Shown here: one piece after another, positions 29,253-38,938 of the stretch
Position numbering within the stretch: position 1 is the stretch's first letter
Layout: each line of letters begins with the position of its first letter
NCBI RefSeq assembly: GCF_001563665.1
Contig: NZ_KQ961872.1
Location: 4,509 to 68,508, forward strand
Length of the DNA stretch: 64,000 nt
From: Gardnerella vaginalis
GTDB taxonomy: Bacteria > Actinomycetota > Actinomycetes > Actinomycetales > Bifidobacteriaceae
Direction of reading: 5' to 3'
Made by a program: the position numbers and the translations under genes
Notes under the pieces: model-generated
The model's input: only the letters and a program-made list of their open reading frames with translations
Database searches by the model: none
Told to the model about the DNA's origin: nothing

Positions 29253-29807
29253 CTAACCTTCCACAATGTCAGCATTAAGGCAAGTCTTAAAATGACGTAA
29301 AGCCCACTCGTGGCCCGTTGCATCGAAACTAGCAACAGCATCTTTATGAACAACGATTTTGAATCCAAGATTATAAGCATCCACAGCAGTATGCAACACG
29401 CAAATATCTGTGCAAACACCTACCAAATGCAACTCTTCAATATGACGTTCGCGCAATTTAATGAACAAATCAGTGCCATTAAACGCAGAATAGCGAGTTT
29501 TATGAATATAATACACGTTACTTTTATCTTTATTCTCCTCATAAAAATCACCAAGCGAACCATATAACTCTTGACCGTGCGTTCCAGCGATGTTATGAGG
29601 TGGGAAAAGCTTGGTTTCAGGATGATATGGATCGTTCAAATGATGTGTATCAATTGCAAAAACAACAAACTCGCCCGAATCAGAAAATTCTTTCGAAATT
29701 TGAGTAATACGCTTTTCTAGCTTTTGAGCAGGCTCTCCAACAGTAAGCGAGCCATCGCTAGCTACGAAATCATTTGTGTAATCAATGTTAATAAGGGCTT
29801 TCTTCAT
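29253..29807 (-). CDS. Isochorismatase-like cysteine hydrolase (nicotinamidase family)
   Basis: 184 aa from the ATG at 29807, chosen because AAGGAG precedes it. The isochorismatase fold is clear: ALINIDYTNDF with the catalytic Asp near residue 9, a histidine-containing FAIDTHH segment, and GVCTDICVLHTAVDAYNLG (written in part) with the catalytic Cys. The DTHH and DPYHPE parts resemble nicotinamidases, so conversion of nicotinamide to nicotinate for NAD salvage is the best guess. Single gene with its own terminator. Confidence 0.85.
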   Translation of the reverse strand: MKKALINIDYTNDFVASDGSLTVGEPAQKLEKRITQISKEFSDSGEFVVFAIDTHHLNDPYHPETKLFPPHNIAGTHGQELYGSLGDFYEENKDKSNVYYIHKTRYSAFNGTDLFIKLRERHIEELHLVGVCTDICVLHTAVDAYNLGFKIVVHKDAVASFDATGHEWALRHFKTCLNADIVEG

Positions 29808-29985
29808 ACTAACTCCTTGTATGAAAGTTGCAAAACTAGTTGCAAATAGCAAAGTTGCAAATAGCACAATTGCTTTATTTACAATATTCTATGATTTTAT
29901 TTCAACTGATAGCCCAATTATCAACTCAATTGCTGGCTCAATTGTAATAAATAATATAAAAGCTCTCGACTAAGAGAGCTATTCG

Positions 29986-30057
29986 CTGGGGTACCTGGAC
30001 TCGAACCAAGAATGGATGAACCAGAATCACCTGTGTTGCCAATTACACCATACCCCA
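29986..30057 (-). tRNA. tRNA-Gln (anticodon CTG)
   Basis: The acceptor stem TGGGGTA/TACCCCA pairs perfectly. The anticodon arm GGTGA-TTCTGGT-TCATC has CTG at 34-36. The T arm CTTGG-TTCGAGT-CCAGG is normal. 72 nt; CCA is not encoded. Confidence 0.93.
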
Positions 30058-30097
30058 ATTGGCAGGCTTCGCGGCTATTAAGACCGTTCCGTCTTCG

Positions 30098-30170
30098 TAC
30101 CCCCGACCGGATTTGAACCGGTGTTGGCGCCGTGAGAGGGCGTAGTCCTAGGCCGCTAGACGACGGGGGC
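30098..30170 (-). tRNA. tRNA-Glu (anticodon CTC)
   Basis: The acceptor stem is GCCCCCG/CGGGGGT (closing pair G-U) and the T arm ACCGG-TTCAAAT-CCGGT is normal. The anticodon loop CTCTCAC gives CTC. The anticodon stem ACGCC/GGCGC has an A-C mismatch at 27:43. 73 nt with an A discriminator and no encoded CCA. Located 40 bp upstream of tRNA-Gln on the same strand. Confidence 0.92.
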
Positions 30171-30279
30171 TTTCATTTATATAAGCTACGCCTCTTGACG
30201 CAACAAATGACGAGTCTACAACATAACGCAACACTACGCAACAGCGGCGTGTCGAAAAAGCAAAAATAAAAAAATAAAA

Positions 30280-30321
30280 CAGTGCTTTGAATCCACTGAA
30301 ACACAGTGAAACAAAGCACTG
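30280..30321 (-). terminator. Intrinsic terminator after gltX
   Basis: A perfect 10-bp outer stem CAGTGCTTTG/CAAAGCACTG has an inner CACTG/CAGTG pairing. On the minus strand a T-rich run follows. It separates gltX from the tRNA pair, which must use a separate promoter. Confidence 0.75.
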
Positions 30322-30464
30322 AAATAAAATAAATACGTGCGCAATGCAAAGAGCAATAAATCTTAGAAATAAATAAAAGAAATAAGTAAAGAAATAAATC
30401 TTACTTTATTTCAAAATAAACTTTATTTCAAAATAAACTCTTTACAAATACTCTTACAGCTTAT

Positions 30465-32018
30465 TTACAAATGCTCACGCAAACCAGCTAAACGAGCTAA
30501 AGTCACATCCTTGCCAACGATTTCCATAGACTCAAAAAGTGGTGGAGAAACCCTGCGACCAGAAAGCGCTACTCGCACAGGTCCAAATGCAAGACGTGGC
30601 TTATAACCAGCTTCCTCAACAAGCTTTTTATTTAGCAACTCATGCAAAGAATCAGTATGCCAATCGGAAGAATCAACACACTTCAAGGAAGCGAGAGCCG
30701 CATCAAGGACCTCGCCAGCAGATTCCTTAAGCTGCTTACGAGCGTCATCATCTGGCTCAATGTAACCATCTTCACTTAGCAAGCTTGAAACCATACCAGC
30801 AACCTCACCAAGCAAACGAACGCGAGGCTGCACAAGAGGAGCAGCAGCGCTTAACACTTCACGTTCGCGATCAGTTAAAGCATCCCAATTATCTGCACTA
30901 ACTACACCATCTTTGTATAAATATGGCACAGATCGATTCAAGAAATCTTGAGAATCAAGCATACGAATATGCTCAGCGTTAATGGAAATAGCTTTATCCA
31001 AATCGAAGTGTGCAGGATTTGCTTTCACATCTCTAACGTCAAACTTCTCAACCATTTCGTCCATAGTAAATACGTCACGATCTGGAGCAATCGACCATCC
31101 AAGCAAAGCCAAATAATTAAGCAATCCTTCTGGAATAAAACCATTATCTCTATGCAAGAACAAGTTAGATTCAGGATCTCGCTTAGAAAGCTTCTTCTTA
31201 CCTTCACCCATAACATAAGGCATATGACCATAAAGCGGCATTTCCTTAGCTATACCCATTTCCATAAGATAACGGTAAAGCACAATTTGGCGAGGAGTAG
31301 AACTTAAAATATCTTCTCCGCGCAAAATCACGTTTATATCCATTAACGCATCATCAACAGGATTCGTAAGAGTATAAAGCGGATCACCATTCGGGCGCAC
31401 AATAACATAATCAGGAACAGATCCAGCCTTAAAAGTGATTTCACCACGAATTAAATCGTTAAAAGTAATGTCTTCATTCGGCATCTTTAAACGAAGAGCA
31501 GGCTTACGACCTTCTGCTCGGAAAGCTTGCTTCTGCTCTTCACTAAGATTACGATCATAGCCATCATAGCCAAATTCAGCAGGACGACCTGCAGCAATAT
31601 TACGTTCCTTAATTTCTTCAGGAGTTGAGAATGATTCGTAAGCGTAACCAGCTTCAAAAAGCTTTTGCGCTACATCTTTATAAATTTCCATACGCTGTGA
31701 TTGACGATATGGACCATCATTACCAGCTGCATCAATGCCCTCATCCCAATCAATATGAAGCCAACGGAGAGCATCTAAAATCTGCTGATAGCTTTCTTCA
31801 CTATCACGCTCATTATCAGTATCTTCAATACGGAATAACAATGTACCATGAGTATGTCGCGCTTCAGCCCAATTAAACAGTGCAGTACGAACCATACCTA
31901 CGTGAGGTGTACCTGTTGGAGAAGGGCAGAAACGAACACGCACATGCTCAGGCAATTGTGGCTTTTCGGATTTAGCTGCATTATTTGCAACGTTTTGAGT
32001 TTCCTCGATATCAGTCAT
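30465..32018 (-). CDS. gltX: Glutamyl-tRNA synthetase
   Basis: Class I aminoacyl-tRNA synthetase loading Glu on tRNA-Glu. The HIGH-like motif is in [14 protein letters not shown] and the KMSKS-like motif in [10 protein letters not shown]. The family-typical RFRIEDTD-like segment reads [13 protein letters not shown]. The C-terminal anticodon-binding domain is present. I begin at MTDIEE (ATG 32018, with GGAAC upstream); the frame extends to 32093. In many Gram-positives this enzyme also charges tRNA-Gln, later converted by GatCAB. tRNA-Glu and tRNA-Gln lie just downstream. Confidence 0.95.
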   Translation of the reverse strand: MTDIEETQNVANNAAKSEKPQLPEHVRVRFCPSPTGTPHVGMVRTALFNWAEARHTHGTLLFRIEDTDNERDSEESYQQILDALRWLHIDWDEGIDAAGNDGPYRQSQRMEIYKDVAQKLFEAGYAYESFSTPEEIKERNIAAGRPAEFGYDGYDRNLSEEQKQAFRAEGRKPALRLKMPNEDITFNDLIRGEITFKAGSVPDYVIVRPNGDPLYTLTNPVDDALMDINVILRGEDILSSTPRQIVLYRYLMEMGIAKEMPLYGHMPYVMGEGKKKLSKRDPESNLFLHRDNGFIPEGLLNYLALLGWSIAPDRDVFTMDEMVEKFDVRDVKANPAHFDLDKAISINAEHIRMLDSQDFLNRSVPYLYKDGVVSADNWDALTDREREVLSAAAPLVQPRVRLLGEVAGMVSSLLSEDGYIEPDDDARKQLKESAGEVLDAALASLKCVDSSDWHTDSLHELLNKKLVEEAGYKPRLAFGPVRVALSGRRVSPPLFESMEIVGKDVTLARLAGLREHL

Positions 32019-32131
32019 AAGTTCCATTGTGCCCTGCATTGAGGACGTGCATAGCGCAAGCGCAGGCTTAGTACAGCTTTCAACAAATGGCATGCATCGT
32101 AAAATTCGAAACTACTTAAAATATTATCTAT

Positions 32132-33082
32132 TTAATCTAAAGCTTGAGTAGATTCTTTATTCCCTTCTATATGAGCAAACTTAGCTGCAAGAGCTTCACG
32201 AGATTTTCTATCATCTTCTTCTTTTGCAAGTTTTTTAGCAACTTCTGGATCCCAAAGCACATCTTCTCTATGCTTAGCCCACTCATCAATAAGAATAGGA
32301 GCAGCAAAATCAACTAACGTTGAAATATGTTCACTACTACGGACGCAATCAACAAGCTCAATCCATTGATTATCTTTGAACATCATTCGAGGTATTCCAA
32401 CACACTCGCACACTTCGTTAATATATAAGAAAATAGGCAAAGTAGAGTAAACATCTTGCGTATCCGCTATTAGCGTTCTGAGAATACATAAAACAACAAT
32501 TATTTTTTGTGATTCTACGAAATCTTCATAATCACGCGCTCGCTGTTTTGCATATTCTATAGCATATTGCAAATCTTGAGAATTCCAATTTCCTTTTACT
32601 TGCAAGATATTAGCAACACTATTGATAGCATTGACATCTTCATCAATATGAGATTGAAGATTAAAGAAAATAGAATTTATTTCACTACTATTACTTTTAT
32701 TATTTTCACGAATTCCTGCATCTGCATTACTTTCATGAATTCCTGCATCTGCATTTTCATAATTAGGCTCATAACAAGATTCCATTCCATCATATGCATC
32801 AGCAACAGATAGCAGCGAATCAACTATTTCTTGAGGTCGTCCTGGAATTTCATCTGCACCCTCATATACAAATTCAGCATCCGGAACAGTAACATCAAGA
32901 CCTGTAAGAATCCTAGAAATCATATGCATAGCTCGAACTTCGAGATTCTCAGCATACTTTGCATCATTATCTAAATAACGAGCTTCTACAAGCGGCCATA
33001 ACGATTTTAATTCTAATGCACGTTGGGATGCGTCCTTAAGTAAATCTGATTTTTCACAATCCTGATTTTGAGAATTATGCAT
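32132..33082 (-). CDS. Protein of unknown function
   Basis: 316 aa, soluble, acidic and mostly helical. No catalytic motif recognised. The middle (about 105-140) has a short repeat, NADAGI-ENNKSN, encoded by an imperfect DNA duplication (TCTGCATTACTTTCATGAATTCC-like, near 32720-32755). AAGGAG precedes the ATG at 33082. The gene is upstream of gltX in the same direction with a 38-113 bp gap depending on the gltX start. It could be a lineage-specific protein. Confidence 0.7.
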   Translation of the reverse strand: MHNSQNQDCEKSDLLKDASQRALELKSLWPLVEARYLDNDAKYAENLEVRAMHMISRILTGLDVTVPDAEFVYEGADEIPGRPQEIVDSLLSVADAYDGMESCYEPNYENADAGIHESNADAGIRENNKSNSSEINSIFFNLQSHIDEDVNAINSVANILQVKGNWNSQDLQYAIEYAKQRARDYEDFVESQKIIVVLCILRTLIADTQDVYSTLPIFLYINEVCECVGIPRMMFKDNQWIELVDCVRSSEHISTLVDFAAPILIDEWAKHREDVLWDPEVAKKLAKEEDDRKSREALAAKFAHIEGNKESTQALD

Positions 33083-33259
33083 AATATAACGCTCCTTCGC
33101 ATCATCACTTTAAATTACAAATACAAATTTTAATCTAAATTACTAAAATTTCGCACTTTTTTATATTATTTTTTATTTCTTTTTAGCGCTTTTTACTGCT
33201 TTTTAGCGCTTTTTATTTCACGTATTTTACTTCACTATTTCGCTATTCGCTTTATTTCT

Positions 33260-33952
33260 CTATTTCGCAAACTTTTGAGGATCTACATACGAAATTGAAA
33301 GCACACGCATAGTTTCGCAATCATACGTGATTGAAGTAATAGACGCTAAAGCAGTTTTACGCAATAACATATTATGTTCTGGATGACCTGTTTCAAGCAT
33401 GTGTCTGTAAGACCAAATTGGAGATTCATGAGTCACTGCAACAATTTGTTCTCCAGGGTGATTCTTAACTTGCTCGCGCGCAAAATCAGACACTCTTTTA
33501 GCTATACTTTTATAACTTTCTCCCCAACTTGGACGCCATAAATTCACAACAAGTTTCCAATTATTATTTTTCCACAACGCGCCTTCGCCAAATCCAATTC
33601 GCTTACCACGAAAATTATTTTCTGCCTCAATTAAACGATCATCTAATATAATGCTGCTTTGAAAAGATTTCACGCTATCTTTTACGTTATTAACTGAAAC
33701 ATACGCGCAATCAGGCATATTTAGCAACGCATTTTCTATTTCACGCGCTGTTTCACGAGTGCGATCTAGAGGAGAAGAATAAATTTTAGTAATACCACGA
33801 AACTGCACAGAATTAGCAATATAATTGCCTGTAACTCTAGCCATATTAAAGCCACGCTCAGAAAGATGGAATCCAGGAAGTCTTTCATACAATACATGAT
33901 TCGGATTTTCAACTTCACCATGACGCACAAAATGAATTGTTGTAGATGTCAT
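33260..33952 (-). CDS. Histidine phosphatase family protein (phosphoglycerate mutase-like)
   Basis: 230 aa from the ATG at 33952, which lies 5 bp after the GtrA stop. The phosphohistidine motif is IHFVRHGEVENP at the N-terminus, with IYSSPLDRTRETA (second arginine region) and AVTHESPIWSYRH (second histidine) later. The fold acts on phosphorylated sugars or other small phosphate esters; the substrate is not predictable. Probably co-translated with GtrA. A longer frame to 33994 overlaps GtrA and lacks support. Confidence 0.85.
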   Translation of the reverse strand: MTSTTIHFVRHGEVENPNHVLYERLPGFHLSERGFNMARVTGNYIANSVQFRGITKIYSSPLDRTRETAREIENALLNMPDCAYVSVNNVKDSVKSFQSSIILDDRLIEAENNFRGKRIGFGEGALWKNNNWKLVVNLWRPSWGESYKSIAKRVSDFAREQVKNHPGEQIVAVTHESPIWSYRHMLETGHPEHNMLLRKTALASITSITYDCETMRVLSISYVDPQKFAK

Positions 33953-33957
33953 AATAA

Positions 33958-34479
33958 TTATTCCCACCCTTTTGGAGTATTCTTCAAAGACCACATTCCT
34001 AATTTATGAGCAAAACTTGTATCTTCTTCAGCCACACCAGAATCGACATCTTTAGACTTTTGCGACTTAGTATCATCAAGAAGCCATTTGCGAATCACAA
34101 AATTCCATACAGCAACAACAACAGTTGCAACAAATTTTCCAATATTGGTTCTAAACACATAAATCGTAGTTTTACACATAGATGCAGCCATTCCAAAAGT
34201 ACTTGCCCAAATAATCGCATCGTTTATAAGCAAACCAATAACTGCAGAAATAACAAAAATCAACAGCTCCATCCAACGAGCCATATCTTCGCGATGCTTA
34301 AAAACATATTTCATACTAGCAATGTAATTAAAAATAAGCGAAATAATAAATGAAATTGTTCCAGCAATCACATTGCTCACATTTACAAACATAAGCAAAT
34401 TAAGCAAAGCAACATCAATAATCAGCGCAATAACGCCAACAATCCCAAATTTCACAACTTGTTCAATAAGTTTCTTCAT
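33958..34479 (-). CDS. GtrA family membrane protein
   Basis: 173 aa from the ATG at 34479 (MKKLIEQVVKFGIVG); the frame starts at 34509. Four hydrophobic segments follow, which is the GtrA layout. Family members flip or help transfer undecaprenyl-linked sugars, often for cell-wall glycosylation. A hydrophilic C-terminal tail of about 40 residues follows. Neighbouring histidine phosphatase could act on a sugar phosphate, but this is speculation. Confidence 0.83.
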   Translation of the reverse strand: MKKLIEQVVKFGIVGVIALIIDVALLNLLMFVNVSNVIAGTISFIISLIFNYIASMKYVFKHREDMARWMELLIFVISAVIGLLINDAIIWASTFGMAASMCKTTIYVFRTNIGKFVATVVVAVWNFVIRKWLLDDTKSQKSKDVDSGVAEEDTSFAHKLGMWSLKNTPKGWE

Positions 34480-34559
34480 GTATTCCATTAAACACGCGGA
34501 GGCTAACAAAATACTATAATTATCTTGTATTACAAATTCATAAAGATAAAGGAAAGATT

Positions 34560-34907
34560 ATGCCAGTCATTCATACTCACGTTTCAGTAAGCACAACTCA
34601 AGCACAACGCGAAGCATTAAAAGCAGCTTATGGAAAAGCTATCAGCGCAATTCCAGGAAAAAGCGAACATTGGCTTATGTGCCCATTCGAAGATAATATG
34701 CCAATTTACTTCGCAGGAGATAACGCTAAACCTGCTGCTTACATTGAAGTAAACGTTTTCGGATCTAGCGTACCAGGATCCGCTTGGGAAAAATTGACAG
34801 AGCAGATTATGGCAGCATTGAATCGCGAACTTGGAATTCCACAGGATCGCACATACATTCGTTACACTGCAACTAGCGACTGGGGCTGGAACGGCGGCAA
34901 TTTCTGA
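34560..34907 (+). CDS. MIF-like tautomerase family protein
   Basis: 115 aa. The beginning MPVIHTHVSV leaves the catalytic Pro2 once Met is removed, and the fold NRELGIPQDRTYIRYT resembles macrophage migration inhibitory factor-like tautomerases. AAAGGAAAG lies just before the ATG. The gene is a single unit between divergent GtrA and convergent brnQ. The family has phenylpyruvate tautomerase activity in vitro; the physiological role in bacteria is not established. Confidence 0.83.
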   Translation: MPVIHTHVSVSTTQAQREALKAAYGKAISAIPGKSEHWLMCPFEDNMPIYFAGDNAKPAAYIEVNVFGSSVPGSAWEKLTEQIMAALNRELGIPQDRTYIRYTATSDWGWNGGNF

Positions 34908-34927
34908 TACTAATACATACGCGAATT

Positions 34928-36412
34928 TTACACATTCACGTTGTTCTCATCAAAATCGTCATCACTCGCAACACTACCTTGAGCGCCAGGCGCAACAGAA
35001 GATTTCACAATTTCAGCCATAGCTTTATTATCATTTAGATAGCTGCACACTATACCTATAACAAAACCGAGTAAAGCAGGGAAAATCCACGCTAAGCCTT
35101 TATCGGAGAACGGCAACCATTCGCTAAATATTTTAAGAACTGGCTTGAGATTTATAGAAGTCTGTATCTTTTGTAAAGTATTGCAAAAATCATAAATTGC
35201 ACCGATAAAAGTAAATCCAATAGTCCATGCAAAAACAATCCTACTGTCATTAAATAATCGACTACATAAAGATAGCACGATAATAACAATTGCCAATGGA
35301 TACAAGAACATTACAACAGGAACTGCATAATCAATAATTTTAGTCAGACCTAAGTTAGCGAGCGCAAACGATACAAGAGTAGACAAAATAGCCCAAACCA
35401 AGTAAGAAGGGCCTTTAGGAAAAAGCTTCGAGAAAGTTTCAGAAAAACTTGCTATTAAGCCAACTGCCGTTTTCAAACATGCGAGAGTAACAGTTGCAGC
35501 AAGCACATATAATCCAATTTGACCAAGGTAATATTCAGATACTTGAGCTAAAGTTATTCCACCATTTTTTGAAGGACTAAAAGTAATTCTGCTTTTCAAA
35601 CCAACAGCAACGATAGCTATATAAATAACAGCCATAATAATACAACTAAATAAACCAGATCTAGCAGTATTTACAGCAACATCTTTAGAATCTTTTACGC
35701 CAAATTGACGCACAGTTTGTACAACAACAATGCCGAAAGCTAAGCTTGCCAAGGCATCCATTGTGTTATAACCATTTAAGAAACCAGCGAAAAATGACTG
35801 ATTTAAATAATCCTGAGTAGGTGACGCATTTAAAGACGCACCACTAACAGGAGATAGCAATACAGTAAATACCAAAATTCCAAGGAAAACAAGAAAAATT
35901 GGAGTTAGAACTTTACCAATCCACGTAAGAATTCCACTCGGTTTCATTGCAAAGAAAAATGCTAAAGCAAAAAATACAGCAGAAAATGCTAACAAATATA
36001 ACTGTGAATTATTGTCGTTAGGCACAATGCGTTCCAAGCCAACAGTATATGAAAGACTAGCGCATCTAGGAATTGCGAATAAAGGTCCAATAGTTAAATA
36101 AAGAAGACAAGTGAAGAATAATCCAAACCTTTTACCAGGCTTACTAGATAATTCAAATAATCCACTAACTCGACTCATAGCGAGAGCAGTAACGCCCAGT
36201 AGCGGCAATCCAACGCCCGTAATAATGAATCCTATAGCAGCTGGAACAGAATTTGTTCCTGCATTCGAACCGATAAACGCTGGGAAAATCAAATTTCCTG
36301 CGCCGAAGAACATGCCAAAAAGCATAACCGCCACATACGTGGATTCAATAATAGTCAAGTTCTTCTTTGTTGGAGCACTATCTGTGCTGACACTTTGTGT
36401 TGTGACGCTCAT
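34928..36412 (-). CDS. brnQ: Branched-chain amino acid transporter (LIVCS family)
   Basis: Inner-membrane symporter of 494 aa with about twelve hydrophobic helices, for leucine, isoleucine and valine uptake. The family opening FGMFFGAGNLIFPAFIG and TIGPLFAIPR are visible. I start at the ATG at 36412 because a strong AGGAGGTG lies upstream; a GTG-opened frame runs to 36445. The C-terminus is hydrophilic and acidic (DDDFDENNVNV). Convergent with the tautomerase. Confidence 0.93.
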   Translation of the reverse strand: MSVTTQSVSTDSAPTKKNLTIIESTYVAVMLFGMFFGAGNLIFPAFIGSNAGTNSVPAAIGFIITGVGLPLLGVTALAMSRVSGLFELSSKPGKRFGLFFTCLLYLTIGPLFAIPRCASLSYTVGLERIVPNDNNSQLYLLAFSAVFFALAFFFAMKPSGILTWIGKVLTPIFLVFLGILVFTVLLSPVSGASLNASPTQDYLNQSFFAGFLNGYNTMDALASLAFGIVVVQTVRQFGVKDSKDVAVNTARSGLFSCIIMAVIYIAIVAVGLKSRITFSPSKNGGITLAQVSEYYLGQIGLYVLAATVTLACLKTAVGLIASFSETFSKLFPKGPSYLVWAILSTLVSFALANLGLTKIIDYAVPVVMFLYPLAIVIIVLSLCSRLFNDSRIVFAWTIGFTFIGAIYDFCNTLQKIQTSINLKPVLKIFSEWLPFSDKGLAWIFPALLGFVIGIVCSYLNDNKAMAEIVKSSVAPGAQGSVASDDDFDENNVNV

Positions 36413-36522
36413 GCTTACACCTCCTAATAGTGAAATTTTTGACACATATTATTTAATTCACAGCTAATTACAAAATCAGCGTTAAAAAATAATATTAGAG
36501 GTATCTTAATCATTCGCATGTA

Positions 36523-36578
36523 CTTAGCAAATTAAACTCAGTAAATTAAACTCAGTAAATTAAACTCAACAAATTAAA
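36523..36578. repeat. 14-bp tandem repeat, about four units
   Basis: CTCAGTAAATTAAA occurs twice perfectly (36537-36564), followed by a one-to-two base variant and preceded by a partial unit. It lies between brnQ and the argS terminator. Confidence 0.85.
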
Positions 36579-36599
36579 AATATAATTTTCAAAATAAAA

Positions 36600-36627
36600 A
36601 AGGCGCTAACATAAAAGTTAGCACCTT
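36600..36627 (-). terminator. Intrinsic terminator after argS
   Basis: A stem of AAGG-GCTAAC with GTTAGC-CCTT has one C-A mismatch and a 6-nt loop. On the minus strand TTTTTATTTT follows. Confidence 0.75.
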
Positions 36628-36680
36628 AAAGTACGAGAAAAACTAATCAAATATACTTAAACTAAATATAAAACGCTAAA

Positions 36681-38477
36681 TCACATCTTTTCTGGAGCAC
36701 AAACTCCTAACAAATCAAGACCTTCAGCTATTACAATACGAACTGCTTCATTAAGCTTTAAGCGAGCTGCAGAGCGAGCAGGCTCAGGACACTTTGCAAT
36801 TCGAACTGCTTCGCGCTCTTCTTCTGGCAAACGATTTTCTGAATCAGTTAATTCCATTGGAACTACTCGCTCAAGGTTGTACCACTTGTGATAGCTTGCA
36901 GCCAAATCCTCAAGATAATGCGCAACTCTATGAGGGGCACGCATATCTCCAGCTTGAGCAAGAGATGCAGGCCATTGAGCCAAAGCAGCTAAAACTTCAC
37001 CATCTGCATCAGTATTAAGCAAGCTCAAATCAGCGCCATCTTGTGAAATTTGCGCATCTTTTGCATTTCGCGCAACATTACAACTACGAGCATGTGCATA
37101 TTGCACGTAATACACAGGATTGTCGTTACTATGCGAAGCAAGCAAGTCTAAATCAATATCAACACTAGTGTTGTAATCCGTGCGAGCTAGAGAATAGCGA
37201 GAAGCATCAACACCAATAGCATCAACCAAGTCGTCAATCGTAATAACATTTCCAGCGCGCTTACTCATGCGAACAGGCTTGCCGTCTTTCATAACGTTTA
37301 CAAGCTGACCAATAAGAATTTGCATATTTTCGCCAGGCTTATCGCCAAAGGCTGCACACATAGCCATCATTCGACCAATGTAACCATGATGATCTGCACC
37401 AAGCATGTAAATTGCAACATCTGCAGGATTCTTTTCGCGATTACGCTTGTTGCGATAGTACGCTATATCTGCAGCAAAATAAGCATAGTTTCCATCAGAC
37501 TTTATAATCACACGATCCTTGTCGTCACCATGCTTAGTGGATTCAAACCATGTTGCTCCGTCTTTTTCAAAAATGTCTCCACGCTCACGCAAATCTGCAA
37601 TAGCACGCTCAACTTCACCATCTTCATACAAGCTATTTTCATGGAACCAAACATCGAATTTCACACGAAAATCTCGCATAGATTTACGGATTTCATCAAA
37701 CATCATTGGGACTGCACGCTTGCGGAATTCTTCTCTTTGTTCTGAATCACCTTCACCAAGTGGCAGACCTTCCGCGTCTTTTCCAAGATCAATTCGAGGT
37801 AAGGAAAGAACATCAACACCATCTGCGTTAGCTTCTTTTATAACAGCATCAGCAATTTCGTTAATATATGCGCCCTTGTATCCATCTGCAGGAGTTTCTT
37901 CACCGTGAGCAGCCGCAACAAGCGACTTTGCAAATCTATTTATTTGCTCACCATGATCGTTAAAGTAATATTCGCGTACAACTTTTGCGCCATTCGCTTG
38001 CAATACTCGAGCCATAGAATCACCCACAGCCGCCCAACGAGTTCCGCCAATATGAATTGGACCAGTTGGATTTGCAGAAACAAACTCAAGATTCAAAGTT
38101 TTTCCACTCAAATGAGTGTTCTTACCAAAATTAGAACCTTGCTTTAATACTTCATCAACAATTGCTGCAGCGGAAGCTGAATCAAGAGTTATGTTAATAA
38201 ATCCTGGACCTGCAACTTCTACGGATGCAATACCTTGCGCTTTAGTTAAACGCTGCGCAAAAAGCTCAGCCAAATCACGAGGCTTCATACCAGCTTTTTT
38301 AGCAAGTTGCATAGCAACATTCGTAGCCCAATCACCATGAGCACGATCTTTTGGACGCATAACAGCAAGACTGTTTGCATCAGGAATTAAATCTTGTGTT
38401 AAATTACCTGCAACACCATTTGCTACTAAATCTTTAGCAATTTTTTCAATAAGTTCACTTAAGCTTTCTGGATTCAT
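36681..38477 (-). CDS. argS: Arginyl-tRNA synthetase
   Basis: Class I synthetase of 598 aa. The HIGH motif is in NPTGPIHIGGTR. The KMSKS-like site reads RMSKRAGN. The N-terminal additional domain and C-terminal DALR anticodon-binding domain (ending in LLGVCAPEKM) are complete. Single gene with its own terminator. Confidence 0.96.
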   Translation of the reverse strand: MNPESLSELIEKIAKDLVANGVAGNLTQDLIPDANSLAVMRPKDRAHGDWATNVAMQLAKKAGMKPRDLAELFAQRLTKAQGIASVEVAGPGFINITLDSASAAAIVDEVLKQGSNFGKNTHLSGKTLNLEFVSANPTGPIHIGGTRWAAVGDSMARVLQANGAKVVREYYFNDHGEQINRFAKSLVAAAHGEETPADGYKGAYINEIADAVIKEANADGVDVLSLPRIDLGKDAEGLPLGEGDSEQREEFRKRAVPMMFDEIRKSMRDFRVKFDVWFHENSLYEDGEVERAIADLRERGDIFEKDGATWFESTKHGDDKDRVIIKSDGNYAYFAADIAYYRNKRNREKNPADVAIYMLGADHHGYIGRMMAMCAAFGDKPGENMQILIGQLVNVMKDGKPVRMSKRAGNVITIDDLVDAIGVDASRYSLARTDYNTSVDIDLDLLASHSNDNPVYYVQYAHARSCNVARNAKDAQISQDGADLSLLNTDADGEVLAALAQWPASLAQAGDMRAPHRVAHYLEDLAASYHKWYNLERVVPMELTDSENRLPEEEREAVRIAKCPEPARSAARLKLNEAVRIVIAEGLDLLGVCAPEKM

Positions 38478-38529
38478 GGTTTACAGTCTATCGTTACCAT
38501 GCGATGCTTCGTGATTACAGTGTATTGGA

Positions 38530-38557
38530 TTGCATTATTCTACATATAGTGTAATAT
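38530..38557 (+). promoter_or_regulatory. Probable promoter of the RHH antitoxin gene
   Basis: TTGCAT (38530-38535), a 16-bp spacer and TAATAT (38552-38557), followed by a symmetric stretch around TTTTACATGTTTTACA, a possible self-binding site. About 33 bp before the ATG. Confidence 0.45.
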
Positions 38558-38589
38558 ATGTTTTACATGTTTTACAATGGAGATTAAAA

Positions 38590-38832
38590 ATGGTCGCAAC
38601 AATTACAGGATTAAGAGTACCCTCTAACGTTTTAGATCGTTATGATCAGCTCGCTAAAACCACTCACCGCACTCGTTCATTTTACATGAATCAAGCGCTA
38701 GAGGCTCAAATCGATGAACTTGAACATGAATATGGACTAATGGCAGATATTGAAGCATACAAACGTGGAGAATTAGAAACATCTCCACTAGATGATGTGG
38801 TGAAGCGCCTTGATTTGGAAGAAAATAAGTGA
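38590..38832 (+). CDS. RelB-family ribbon-helix-helix antitoxin, no toxin partner seen
   Basis: 80 aa from the ATG at 38590, which has TGGAGA upstream (the frame opens at 38530). It has the RHH pattern of RelB-like antitoxins: ITGLRVPSNVLDRYDQLAK then RTRSFYMNQALEAQIDELE. The C-terminal half (YKRGELETSPLDDVVKRLDL) resembles the toxin-neutralising segment. A RelE-type toxin would be expected next, but after the stop there are only 25 bp before a strong terminator. It is therefore an orphan or acts on a distant partner. Confidence 0.8.
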   Translation: MVATITGLRVPSNVLDRYDQLAKTTHRTRSFYMNQALEAQIDELEHEYGLMADIEAYKRGELETSPLDDVVKRLDLEENK

Positions 38833-38857
38833 TTATGCTTAAGTATTTAAATACACA

Positions 38858-38895
38858 AAAAGCGCTGGAGTCGAAGATTAGCTTCCAGCGCTTTT
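38858..38895. terminator. Bidirectional terminator between the antitoxin and valS
   Basis: A perfect 12-bp stem AAAAGCGCTGGA/TCCAGCGCTTTT has T-rich tails on both strands. It serves the plus-strand antitoxin gene and the minus-strand valS. Confidence 0.88.
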
Positions 38896-38938
38896 GTTTT
38901 GCAATTAATTATTTTCGATTATTTGCGACTACTTGCGA

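Noticed and set aside
30998-31307. Small plus-strand frames opposite gltX
   Set aside because: All overlap the conserved synthetase and have no supporting signals.
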